DNA of 64,000 nucleotides from QUBU01 sp014337915 (GTDB lineage: Bacteria > Pseudomonadota > Gammaproteobacteria > Steroidobacterales > GCA-2729495). The notes under the pieces are model-generated. The model was not told the origin of the DNA. It saw only the letters and a program-made list of their open reading frames with translations, and did not search any database. The DNA is taken from NCBI GenBank assembly GCA_030263395.1, contig SZOW01000008.1:62001-126000 (forward strand). Direction: 5' to 3'. Shown piece after piece: positions 42,249 through 50,262 of this stretch; position 1 is the stretch's first letter, and each line of letters begins with the position of its first letter. Position numbers and translations under genes: made by a program.

Positions 42249-43166
42249 GTGGCACGCCCGCATATCGAACCCTACGTCGAGCTCAACGATCCCTACCGGA
42301 AGTTCGACATCGCCGGTTTTCGCGGCAGCCTCCACAAGGTGCTGTCGCTGGATCCCGATACCGGTGCCTGCACCCTGAAGGTCCGTTTCAACGGCGGCTA
42401 CCGACGCAAGCCCGGGCTGTCGTACTCCGACTTCGAGGTTTTCGTCCTCAATGGCGAGATCCGCGTTGGCCGCGAGTGCTGGGGTGAGGGCCATTACGCC
42501 TTCATTCCCGCGGGTGTCGCCCTGCCGGCGCTGGCCGTGCCCCAGGGTGCCGAGGCGCTGGTCATGTTCAACGACAGCGAGCCGAATTTCGAGGAATCCG
42601 GCGAGAGCCACCCCCTCGCGCTCGCCGAGGGCCTGGTGTCGCTCAACGCCTACGAGGACCGGCCCTGGTTTGGTGGCGGCCGCGTGCAGCCAAGTGTCGC
42701 CACCGGCTGCCTCAGCAAGGTGCTGCGCATGGATCCGCTGACCGAGGCCTACACCTTCCTCTACTGCATGGTGCCGCGCTACGAGCAGGACAACATTTCC
42801 TACCACGACTGCGCGGAGGAGTCGTACCACATCTGGGGCACGTCCTGGATGATGCAGTTCGGCGAGCTGCCGACCGGCGGCTATTTCTGGCGGCCGCCGT
42901 ACATCAACCACGGTTCCTTCCGCTGCACCTACGGCACCCTGGCGCTGGGGCGCACCGACTCGAAGCTGCACAACTACTTCCACTACAACCCCTGGACCAA
43001 CCCGCAGGACAACCTGCGCCGCGCCGCCGCCCGGCACTACCGCCAGCGGCCGCAGCTCTACCGCTGGCAGGCCAGCGACGGCCACAACCACCCGCATGGT
43101 CCGCCGGACTACGAGGCGCCGGACTACGGCGATGATGCCCATGTCCGCGCCCTGCACGACCGTTAG
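42249..43166 (+). CDS. Cupin-like protein, tandem copy 2
   Basis: A 305-residue paralog of copy 1. It shares the start ARPHIEPYVEL, the GACTLKVRF-GGYRRKPGLSYSD block, and the run CAEESYHIWGTSWMMQFG-LPTGGYFWRPPYINHGSFRCTYGTLA. It lacks the basic C-terminal tail of copy 1. The retained acidic and His residues suggest both copies bind metal, with the differences between them perhaps setting substrate range or heteromer formation. It starts at a GTG with GGAG 9 bases upstream. Confidence 0.65.
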   Translation: MARPHIEPYVELNDPYRKFDIAGFRGSLHKVLSLDPDTGACTLKVRFNGGYRRKPGLSYSDFEVFVLNGEIRVGRECWGEGHYAFIPAGVALPALAVPQGAEALVMFNDSEPNFEESGESHPLALAEGLVSLNAYEDRPWFGGGRVQPSVATGCLSKVLRMDPLTEAYTFLYCMVPRYEQDNISYHDCAEESYHIWGTSWMMQFGELPTGGYFWRPPYINHGSFRCTYGTLALGRTDSKLHNYFHYNPWTNPQDNLRRAAARHYRQRPQLYRWQASDGHNHPHGPPDYEAPDYGDDAHVRALHDR

Positions 43167-43239
43167 CCGCCTGGCGAGGAAGAACGGTCGCCTGCTGCAG
43201 CAGGCAGCGGATGCTGGACCGCCCGCGCCGGGCTAGTCG

Positions 43240-44433
43240 ATGCCGATCCTGCTCGTGACCTGTGTGCTCTCCGGCCTCGGGTTCGGGCTGGTGCTGCCCG
43301 GCATGCCCTTCGTCGCGGAGAACCTTGGCGCTTCCGCCGCGCTCGCTACCTTTATCCTTGGCCTCTACGCCTGGGGGCAGTTCTTCGCCACCACGCTCTG
43401 GGGCCGGCTCTCCGACCGCTTCGGCCGCAAGCCGATCCTCGTCATCACCAATGGTGGCGTGGCCATCGCCTACCTGATGATGGCCTTCGCGCCGAACGTC
43501 TGGGTGCTGGCCGCCGGGCGCGCACTGAGCGGACTGATGGGCGGCCTGGCACCGGCCATGGCTTACGTCGCCGACGTGACGCCGCCGGAGAAGCGCGCCC
43601 AGGGCATGGGCTGGGTCGGGGCCGCGACCAGCCTCGGCTTCGTCATCGGCCCGGCCTTCGGCGGCATGCTGGGCGGCGAGGACGCAGACTCGGCGTCGCT
43701 GCTGCTGCCGGGCCTGGCCGCATTCGCGATCGCGGCCAGCGCCATGCTGGCATCGATCTTCCTGCTGCCCGAAAGCCTGCCGCCGGAGAAGCGACAGCAA
43801 CCGGCAGCTGCAGTCGCGGGCGGCACTGCCGGCTCGGCATTCGGGGAGTTGCTGCGCCGGCCGCTGATGCGCCGCCTGCTGCTGCTCGGTTTCGCCGTCT
43901 ACGTGGCCATGGCCATGTTCGAGACCATCTTCGCGTTCTGGACCAAGGCACGCTTCGGCTGGGGCCCGCGCGAGGTCGGCCTGACGTTCACCTATCTCGC
44001 CGTGGTGGTAGGCCTGATGCAGGGCGTGGTGGTCGGCCGGCTCGCACCACGATTCGGCGAGGGGCGCATCGCCATCGCCGGCCTGGCGAGCTATGCCGCG
44101 GGCCTGGTGGTGATGACCCAGTCGCCCAGCTGGGGCTGGCTGATCGCCGGCGTCACGCTGACCGCGGGTGGTGGCGGTACCTTCCTGACCGCGATGTCGA
44201 GCTTCGTCTCCAGGCTGGCGGGTGCGGGCGAGCGCGGGCTGGTGCTCGGTACCTACCAGTCGGCCAGCTGGGGCGGCCGGTCGGTCGGGCCGACGCTCTC
44301 CGGCGCGCTGTTCAACTCGGTGGGCATCGACAGCCCGCTGCTGGCTGGCGCGCTGATCATGCTGCCCTGCATTGGCCTGCTGGCGACCATCATGTCCCGC
44401 AGCGCCGCGATACAGGCGCAGCAGCCGGGATGA
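43240..44433 (+). CDS. MFS transporter (TetA/multidrug-like)
   Basis: A 397-residue protein with about 12 hydrophobic segments. The loop after helix 2 carries GRLSDRFGRKPILVITN, the MFS signature, and a second motif GFVIGPAFGGMLGG (motif C of drug-proton antiporters) lies in helix 5. It probably moves a cluster substrate or exports a toxic intermediate. It follows the cupin pair by 73 bp and precedes the Rieske gene by 108 bp, all on the plus strand. Confidence 0.85.
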   Translation: MPILLVTCVLSGLGFGLVLPGMPFVAENLGASAALATFILGLYAWGQFFATTLWGRLSDRFGRKPILVITNGGVAIAYLMMAFAPNVWVLAAGRALSGLMGGLAPAMAYVADVTPPEKRAQGMGWVGAATSLGFVIGPAFGGMLGGEDADSASLLLPGLAAFAIAASAMLASIFLLPESLPPEKRQQPAAAVAGGTAGSAFGELLRRPLMRRLLLLGFAVYVAMAMFETIFAFWTKARFGWGPREVGLTFTYLAVVVGLMQGVVVGRLAPRFGEGRIAIAGLASYAAGLVVMTQSPSWGWLIAGVTLTAGGGGTFLTAMSSFVSRLAGAGERGLVLGTYQSASWGGRSVGPTLSGALFNSVGIDSPLLAGALIMLPCIGLLATIMSRSAAIQAQQPG

Positions 44434-44472
44434 CGCACGCGGTGGCCGGCCGTACCGCGGATAACCAAAGCC

Positions 44473-44502
44473 TATAATGGCGTGCCGCGGTCCAGCCGCG
44501 GC
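44473..44502 (+). promoter_or_regulatory. Possible promoter box and 5' hairpin before Rieske copy 2
   Basis: A perfect TATAAT lies at 44473-44478, but no good -35 box is seen 16-18 bases upstream. Starting about 6 bases later, GCCGCGG and CCGCGGC (44484-44502) form a 7-bp stem around TCCAG, which would sit at the very 5' end of a transcript. A promoter here would make the Rieske gene partly independent of the upstream cluster. Evidence is weak. Confidence 0.35.
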
Positions 44503-44541
44503 TATCTTGCAGCCCCTGATGTCTGGTTCCGGGAGCGATGC

Positions 44542-45690
44542 ATGCTGATCAATTTCTGGTATCCGATGGCAACGTCCGCCGAACTTACCGGCACGCCGCT
44601 GCCGGTGCGGGCGCTGACCCAGGATTTCGTGGTCTTCCGCGATGCGCAGGGCAGGGCTCATTGCCTGGCCAACACCTGCACGCACCGCGGTGGGGCGCTG
44701 GCTGCTGGCAAGGTCGTCGGCGACAACATCCAGTGCCCCTACCATGGCTGGCAGTTCGCCGGCGACGGGCGCTGCCAGCGCATTCCCTCGCTGGGTGTCG
44801 ATGCCAGCATCCCGGCCCGCACGCGTGTGGACGCCTACCCGGTGGATGAGCGCTACGGCATCGTCTTCGCCTTCCTCGGCGACCTGCCGGAGGCCGAGCG
44901 TCCGCCGATCCTCGCGGTGAAGGAGTGGGAGCAGCCCGGCTGGCGCTCCACGCTCCAGCATTTCGCGATCAGGGGTTACTACGAGCGCTCGGTCGAGAAT
45001 GGCATCGACCCGGCACATAACGAGTACGTGCATGACACCCACGGCTTCAGCGGCGAGCGCGAGGAGGAGTACCGGGTCGGCGACATGCGCATCGAGGAGG
45101 CGCCGCCCTGGGGCAGGGGCTTCTGGCACAGCTTCAAGGCACCACCGCTGCAGGGCGAACTGCAGAAGTACCGCCCGGGAGAGGGCAACCTCGAGGCCGG
45201 CACCGGCTACTTCGGCACCAACCATGTGTGGACCTATATCCACCCGGCGCCGAACTACCTGATCCACCAGTATCTCTACGAGCGGCCCATCGACGAGGAG
45301 AACACCCACCTCTACCTGGTCTGCGCGCGCAACTTCGCGCTGGAGGAGAAGAGCGACGCCTACGTGATGGAGCGCAACCTGTACGTGGCCAGGCAGGACA
45401 TGGCGATCATCGAGAATCTGCACCCGGTGCTCACGCCGGACACCAACACCCGGGAGTTCATGGTGAACTCCGACAAATGCATCCTGTACTACCGCGAGTC
45501 CCAGAAGGAATGGGAGCGCAGGGGCTGGCGCATCGACATGGACGAGGTCCATCGCAGTCGCGGCAAGGTGGCCTATGCCATCCCGAGCCCGGCGCGGCGC
45601 GAGCAGAAGGGCTGGGTCCTCGAGCCGGTGCCGCTGGTGCCGGCGGCAGCCACGGCATCCGCGACGGGTGCTGGCGATGAGCACGGTTGA
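44542..45690 (+). CDS. Rieske non-haem iron oxygenase, alpha subunit (copy 2)
   Basis: A 382-residue oxygenase with the Rieske ligands C46-x-H48 (CTHRGG) and C65-x2-H68 (CPYHGW). The iron site is NGIDPAHNEYVHDTHGFSGE near residue 155. It is clearly paralogous to copy 1 at 13590 over the whole length. Substrate and reductase partner are unknown; a GAF/PobA-type reductase is not coded nearby. The ATG at 44542 begins the family start MLINFWYP; the next gene overlaps its end by 14 bp. Confidence 0.9.
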   Translation: MLINFWYPMATSAELTGTPLPVRALTQDFVVFRDAQGRAHCLANTCTHRGGALAAGKVVGDNIQCPYHGWQFAGDGRCQRIPSLGVDASIPARTRVDAYPVDERYGIVFAFLGDLPEAERPPILAVKEWEQPGWRSTLQHFAIRGYYERSVENGIDPAHNEYVHDTHGFSGEREEEYRVGDMRIEEAPPWGRGFWHSFKAPPLQGELQKYRPGEGNLEAGTGYFGTNHVWTYIHPAPNYLIHQYLYERPIDEENTHLYLVCARNFALEEKSDAYVMERNLYVARQDMAIIENLHPVLTPDTNTREFMVNSDKCILYYRESQKEWERRGWRIDMDEVHRSRGKVAYAIPSPARREQKGWVLEPVPLVPAAATASATGAGDEHG

Positions 45691-46450
45691 TGACAGCCGC
45701 ATCCGGCGCCTCAGCGCCTGGTACCAGCCCGTCGTCGACCTCAACACCGGGCGCGTGGCCGGTTTCGAGGTGCTCAGCCGCCTGGTGGCGGCGGACGGCG
45801 CCGCTGCATCTGCTGGCCGGCTCATGGAGGAGCTGGAGCGCGAGCCGGAGGCGCAGTACGCGCTGATCCGGCAGCTGCTCTCCGCGGTGCGCAGCGACAT
45901 CGTGCCGCTGTTCGAACGCCGGCCCGAGTTCTACGTCAGCGTGAACATCCCGCCGTCCGTGCTGGGCACCGGGCGCCTGGGCGAGATCGTGCAGGACCTC
46001 GGGCTGGAGCGCTGGGTCACACGGCTGGTGGTGGAGCTGACCGAGCGCCAGGCGCTGAGCGACATCGGCCGTGCCGGCATCGACATTGCGCGTTCCCTGG
46101 GGATTTCCGTGGCGCTGGATGACTTTGGTACTGGCCACAGCGGCCTGTCGCAGTTCGTCGGCCTGGACCTCGACATGCTGAAGATCGACCGCAGCCTGCT
46201 GCTGCCGATCCTGGAGAACCGCGCTGCGGCCCGCATGCTTCGCGGCATCGTCGGCCTGGCCGCGGCGCTGCGCCTGCGCACCGTCGCCGAGGGCGTGGAG
46301 AGCTGGGAGCAGGCGTTCTTCCTGCGCGCCGCCGGTGTCGACCAGGGCCAGGGCTTCTTCTGGAGCAAGGCGGTGCCGGCGCGGGAGGTCGAGGCCCTGC
46401 TCGACCGGGGTTTCGCCGGGACCTTGCTGCCGCCGCCGCCAGCCCGCTGA
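45677..46450 (+). CDS. Stand-alone EAL domain protein (c-di-GMP phosphodiesterase-like)
   Basis: A 257-residue single-domain EAL protein. The motif positions are: GFEVLSRL (EVL instead of EAL), SVNIPPSVL, VELTERQAL, ALDDFGTGHSGLSQF, LKIDRSLL, VAEGVES and QGFFWSKAVP. The metal and catalytic residues (E, N, E, D-D, K, E, Q) are therefore all present and it is probably active in cutting c-di-GMP. It has no sensor domain. Its start lies inside the end of the Rieske gene, so it is translated from the same mRNA. Confidence 0.85.
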   Translation: MSTVDDSRIRRLSAWYQPVVDLNTGRVAGFEVLSRLVAADGAAASAGRLMEELEREPEAQYALIRQLLSAVRSDIVPLFERRPEFYVSVNIPPSVLGTGRLGEIVQDLGLERWVTRLVVELTERQALSDIGRAGIDIARSLGISVALDDFGTGHSGLSQFVGLDLDMLKIDRSLLLPILENRAAARMLRGIVGLAAALRLRTVAEGVESWEQAFFLRAAGVDQGQGFFWSKAVPAREVEALLDRGFAGTLLPPPPAR

Positions 46451-46579
46451 AACCGGCGAGGCCGGCGAGGCCAGCGGTGGCGCCTCGCCCTGCCCGCGGC
46501 AAGTCGCCGCCGGCAGCGCCGCTGCGTCTACCAGCGGTTAGGATGATGGCCCTGCTTCCAGACCCACCCGGAGACCGAC

Positions 46580-47368
46580 ATGACCGCATTGCAACGCCTT
46601 GCCGCCGTCCTCGGCGCCCTGCTGCTCGTCACCGGCGCTGCCCGCGCCGCCGATGCGCCGGCAACCACCATCCTCATCACCGGCGCCAACCGCGGCATCG
46701 GCCTGGAGTACGTGCGCCAGGCGGCGGCGCGAGGCTGGAACGTCATCGCCACGGCGCGCAGGCCGGAGGCGGCGACCGAGCTCAAGGCCTTCGCTGCGGC
46801 CAACCCCGCGGTGGTGATCGAGCAGCTGGACGTCACCGATTTCGCCCAGGTCGATGCGCTGGCGGCGAAGTACCGGGACCGGCCGATCGACGTGCTGGTG
46901 AACAACGCCGGAGTGACCGGCACCATGCAGGACCAGGCCTTCGGCCGGCACTCCGACTGGGCGGTGTTCGAGCAGGTGCTGCGCACCAACACCATCGCGC
47001 CGCTGAAGATCGCCGAGGCCTTCCTGCCCAGCCTGCTGGCGAGCCAGCAGAAGAAGCTGATCAACGTGTCGAGCAGCGAGGGCTCGATCGGTGGCGTGAC
47101 CCAGCCACGCCTGTATTTCTACCGGGCCAGCAAGGCGGCGCTGAACATGGAAATGCGCAACGTCGCCCTGTCGCAGAAGGGCAAGGGGCTGCTGGTCGCG
47201 AACATCAATCCCGGCATGGTCGACACCGACATGATGGCCGGCATGCCCAAGGCCATGCTGCGCCCGAAGGAGGAGGCGGTGAAGGACCTGATGCGCATCA
47301 GCGACCAGCTTACCGCCGAGAACACTGGCCGATTCTGGGACTACAGCGGCAAGGAGCTGCCCTGGTAG
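46580..47368 (+). CDS. Short-chain dehydrogenase with signal peptide
   Basis: A 262-residue SDR. The nucleotide motif TGANRGIGLEYVRQ near residue 35, VLVNNAGVTG near residue 108, and the catalytic Ser...YRASKAALN (Y-x3-K) near residue 175 are all intact. Before the Rossmann fold there is LAAVLGALLLVTGAARAADAP, a clean Sec signal peptide. That is unusual because these enzymes need cytoplasmic NAD(P)H. It overlaps nothing and is 129 bp after the EAL gene. A shorter start at the fold would be an ordinary cytoplasmic SDR, but no start codon suits it. Confidence 0.8.
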   Translation: MTALQRLAAVLGALLLVTGAARAADAPATTILITGANRGIGLEYVRQAAARGWNVIATARRPEAATELKAFAAANPAVVIEQLDVTDFAQVDALAAKYRDRPIDVLVNNAGVTGTMQDQAFGRHSDWAVFEQVLRTNTIAPLKIAEAFLPSLLASQQKKLINVSSSEGSIGGVTQPRLYFYRASKAALNMEMRNVALSQKGKGLLVANINPGMVDTDMMAGMPKAMLRPKEEAVKDLMRISDQLTAENTGRFWDYSGKELPW

Positions 47369-47398
47369 TGGCCCGCTGCCACTGGCCGGCGCCGCGCG

Positions 47399-47908
47399 AT
47401 GCCGGCGCCTGAGATCATCCTGCGCGGCGTGCAGCCGGCGGATGCAGCGGCGTTGCATGCGCTGCTCGTGCAGGCATTCGGTCGTGAATCCGAGGCACTG
47501 CTGGTCGAGCGCCTGCAGGCCTATCCGGACACCGTGGTACTGCTGGCCGAGGCCGATGGCGAGCTCGCCGGCTGCGTGGTGTTCAGCGCAGTGAGCCATG
47601 CCGGCAGCCAGCGCCTGGCCGGGCTGGGACCGATGGCCATCGCACCGTTCTGGCAGGGGCAGGGCATCGGCACCCTGCTGCTGCAGCGGGGCCTCGCGGA
47701 CTGCACCGCCGCCGGCATCGATGCCGTGGTGGTGCTCGGCCACCCGGATTTCTACCGGCGCTTCGGCTTCCGGCCGGCGCAGGAGCGCGGCCTCCACTGC
47801 AAGTGGGTGGTGCCGGAGGACGCCTTCATGGTGCTGGAACTGCGCCGTGGGGCGCTGGCCGGCCTGCGCGGCCAGCTGGGCTACCGGCCGGAGTTCGACG
47901 AGGTGTGA
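47399..47908 (+). CDS. GNAT family N-acetyltransferase
   Basis: A 169-residue GNAT protein. Motif A, LGPMAIAPFWQGQGIGTLLLQRGL near residue 79, holds the Q/RxxGxG/A acetyl-CoA loop as WQGQGIGT. A strand-loop VVLGHPDFYRRFGFRPA follows, the YjhQ/YhbS-like pattern. It acetylates an unknown amine. It starts 30 bp after the SDR on the same strand and ends at a hairpin shared with the convergent gene. Confidence 0.88.
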   Translation: MPAPEIILRGVQPADAAALHALLVQAFGRESEALLVERLQAYPDTVVLLAEADGELAGCVVFSAVSHAGSQRLAGLGPMAIAPFWQGQGIGTLLLQRGLADCTAAGIDAVVVLGHPDFYRRFGFRPAQERGLHCKWVVPEDAFMVLELRRGALAGLRGQLGYRPEFDEV

Positions 47909-47913
47909 AACGA

Positions 47914-47947
47914 CGCGGGCCCGGCCTAGGCAGCAGCCGGACCCGCG
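47914..47947. terminator. Hairpin between convergent genes
   Basis: CGCGGGCCCGGC (47914-47925) pairs with GCCGGACCCGCG (47936-47947) with one mismatch and a 10-base loop. It lies between the GNAT gene and the convergent propeller gene and could end both transcripts, although no T tract is present on either side. Confidence 0.5.
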
Positions 47948-47957
47948 CCTGCGTCGA

Positions 47958-48908
47958 TCAGCCGGGGAACTGCGCCAGCCCCGCCAGCGAGCGCTGGGTG
48001 CCGGTGTCCGCCGTCGCCACCATTTCGCCGCTGGCCAGGTTGAACTTGCCGAGCTGGCCGCTGAAGAAGTTGCCGATCAGCACGATGTCCTTCTCGATGG
48101 ACTTGCCCATGTTGGCCCAGCCGGGGCCCGGCAGCGTGTAGCTGCGGATGACTTCGCCGGTTTCGCTGAGCTGGTCCATGAAGAAACCTTCGCGGCCCTT
48201 GGCGCGCACGTGCAGCAGGCGGCCGTCGGGCATGTACATAATGGAAATCACCATGGTGCCGCTCTCCGGCGGGTAGCTGACGAGGTTCGGCAGCGGCCTG
48301 TCGTTCACCAGGTCGTAGACGCGGATGCTGTCGGAGAGCTCCGAAAGGTAGAGCATGGTCTTGCCGTCGGCGCGCAAGGCGGCGCCAGTCAGCCCGAGGA
48401 AGCCGGGCATGCCACCGTGGACCGGGGTGGCAAACTCCTTCAGCAGCTTGCCATCCTGCGTGAACTGGTAGAGGTGGCCGTCGCCGAAGCGGTCGGTGCC
48501 CGGCAGCTTCGGCAGTGTCGTGCCCAGCGTGCTGCCGGGGCGCAGGCGCACCGTGTTGCCGACCAGGTGCTCGCCCAGGTAGATGCTGCCGTCGGCCGCG
48601 AAGTTGATGTTGGAGAAGGCGCGGTCGGCGAAACGGATCCGCGGCAGCTGCTTGCCTTCGGGGCTGACGCGGATGACGGTGTGGCTGTTGCTGTCGAAGG
48701 CCCACAGCGTGCGGTCGGGCGCGAAGGCCAGGCCGCCGACGAGGTGTGTGGTGCCCTCGGTCCAGAGCACGCCTTTCTGCTTCAGGTTGCTGTCGTACTG
48801 GATGATGCGCCCGTCGCCGGCGTGGTCGTCGTCCTTGCGGTTGAGCAGCGTGGAGCCGGCGAAGATGTCGCCCCTGGCAAAGGGCTGCATGGTGGACACA
48901 TTGGCCAT
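47958..48908 (-). CDS. SMP-30/NHL-like beta-propeller protein
   Basis: A 316-residue protein with propeller-like repeats: GGLAFAPDRTLWAFDSNSHTVIRVSPEGKQL, NINFAADGSIYLGEH, GAALRADGKTMLYLSEL and IMYMPDGRLLHV. The blade pattern is near SMP-30/gluconolactonase proteins, but there is no clear signal peptide or single active-site motif. It may be a lactonase or a ligand-binding protein. It is monocistronic with a GGAGAAC ribosome site. Confidence 0.65.
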   Translation of the reverse strand: MANVSTMQPFARGDIFAGSTLLNRKDDDHAGDGRIIQYDSNLKQKGVLWTEGTTHLVGGLAFAPDRTLWAFDSNSHTVIRVSPEGKQLPRIRFADRAFSNINFAADGSIYLGEHLVGNTVRLRPGSTLGTTLPKLPGTDRFGDGHLYQFTQDGKLLKEFATPVHGGMPGFLGLTGAALRADGKTMLYLSELSDSIRVYDLVNDRPLPNLVSYPPESGTMVISIMYMPDGRLLHVRAKGREGFFMDQLSETGEVIRSYTLPGPGWANMGKSIEKDIVLIGNFFSGQLGKFNLASGEMVATADTGTQRSLAGLAQFPG

Positions 48909-49064
48909 GTTCTTGTTCTCCGGTGACTGAGGCTGGCCATTCTAGCGGCCGGCACCCTGCCCGCAACCGGCGCTACCCCGAGCGGGCCGGCCTGTGGACG
49001 CGCCGCGTCCCGCGCCGGCGGCGGGGATTGGGCAATCCGGGGCCGCCAATGGCACAATTCGCCC

Positions 49065-50138
49065 ATGAGCGATTCCATCTACAACGTCAACGTCATTTCC
49101 GAGACGGACCTGCCGCCGCCGGTGGCCATCAAGGCCCAGCTGCCGGCGCCGCAGGCCGCGACCGCAACCGTGGTGCGCAACCGTCGTGCCCTGCAGAACA
49201 TCATCGACGGCATCGACCCCCGGCTGTTCGTCGTCGTCGGGCCCTGCTCGATCCATGACATCGGCGCCGCCATGGAGTACGCGCGGCGGCTGAAGGCGCT
49301 GGCGGATTCCGTGCAGGATGCGCTGCTCGTGGTGATGCGCGTGTACTTCGAGAAGCCGCGCACCACGGTGGGCTGGAAAGGGCTGATCAACGACCCGGAC
49401 ATGGATGACACCTTCCACATGGAGAAGGGCATCCGTACCGCGCGCCAGCTGCTGCTGGACCTGGCCGCCATGGGGCTGCCGACGGCCACCGAGGCGCTGG
49501 ACCCGGTGATGCCACAGTACATGGGTGACCTCATCAGCTGGACGGCGATTGGCGCGCGTACCACGGAGTCGCAGACCCATCGCGAGATGGCCAGCGGCCT
49601 GTCGACGCCGGTGGGTTTCAAGAACGGTACCGACGGTGGCCTGCAGGTGGCGGTCAATGCGCTGAAGTCCGCGCGCCAGCCGCACCATTTCCTCGGCATC
49701 AACCAGGACGGGCGCCCGGCGGTGATCCACACCAGGGGCAATGCCTATGGCCACATCGTGCTCCGCGGTGGCGGCGGACGGCCGAACTACGACTCGGTCT
49801 GCATCGCGCTCACCGAGAAGGCGCTGCAGGCCGCGGGTCTGCCGGCGCGCATCGTCGTCGACTGCAGCCATGGCAACTCCAACAAGGACCCGGCGCTGCA
49901 GACGCTGGTGGCGAAGGACTGCGTGGAGCAGGTGGCCAACGGCAACCGATCCATCATCGGCCTCATGCTCGAGAGCCACCTCAACTGGGGCAACCAGGAA
50001 ATCCCCCCCCGGCTGGCGGACCTGCGCTACGGCGTGTCCGTGACCGATGCCTGCATCGACTGGCCGGCCACCGAGAAGGCGCTGCAGGATGCCGCCGCGC
50101 TGCTGCGGCCGGTGCTGAAGGCGCGCAAGAGCGCCTGA
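49065..50138 (+). CDS. 3-deoxy-7-phosphoheptulonate synthase (class I, AroFGH type)
   Basis: A 357-residue DAHP synthase, the first step of the shikimate pathway: phosphoenolpyruvate plus erythrose 4-phosphate. Family blocks are VVGPCSIHD, VYFEKPRTTVGWKGLINDPDMD, GARTTESQTHREMASGLSTPVGFKNGTDG and VDCSHGNSNKD, with LESHLNWGNQ near the end. It is the full E. coli-type length with the N-terminal regulatory extension. The isoform (Phe-, Tyr- or Trp-sensitive) cannot be told from sequence here. It is monocistronic and ends next to a long inverted repeat. Confidence 0.93.
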   Translation: MSDSIYNVNVISETDLPPPVAIKAQLPAPQAATATVVRNRRALQNIIDGIDPRLFVVVGPCSIHDIGAAMEYARRLKALADSVQDALLVVMRVYFEKPRTTVGWKGLINDPDMDDTFHMEKGIRTARQLLLDLAAMGLPTATEALDPVMPQYMGDLISWTAIGARTTESQTHREMASGLSTPVGFKNGTDGGLQVAVNALKSARQPHHFLGINQDGRPAVIHTRGNAYGHIVLRGGGGRPNYDSVCIALTEKALQAAGLPARIVVDCSHGNSNKDPALQTLVAKDCVEQVANGNRSIIGLMLESHLNWGNQEIPPRLADLRYGVSVTDACIDWPATEKALQDAAALLRPVLKARKSA

Positions 50139-50141
50139 ATC

Positions 50142-50255
50142 GAATCAAGGGAATTAAGGGGACAGTTTACTCAACTCGTCCGTCAGGACGCCGGATTCGA
50201 GCCGGTCTGACCACCGGACGAGTTGAGTAAACTGTCCCCTTAATTCCCTTGATTC
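50142..50255. repeat. Long perfect inverted repeat (REP/MITE-like element)
   Basis: Two 41-bp arms, 50142-50182 and 50215-50255, are perfect reverse complements and flank a 32-base spacer. The arm contains AATTAAGGGGACAGTTTAC, a motif I associate with palindromes spread by REP-associated tyrosine (Y1) transposases in gammaproteobacteria. A 9-bp CCTTGATTC is repeated just after the right arm. The element fills the gap between the convergent DAHP synthase and purU genes and would fold into a very stable hairpin ending both transcripts. No transposase is present in the window. Confidence 0.8.
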
Positions 50256-50262
50256 CCTTGAT

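Noticed and set aside
42904..45900. A 998-codon open frame on the minus strand
   Set aside because: It is antisense to an MFS gene, a Rieske gene and a cupin gene that all have clear domains, and it shows no domain itself.
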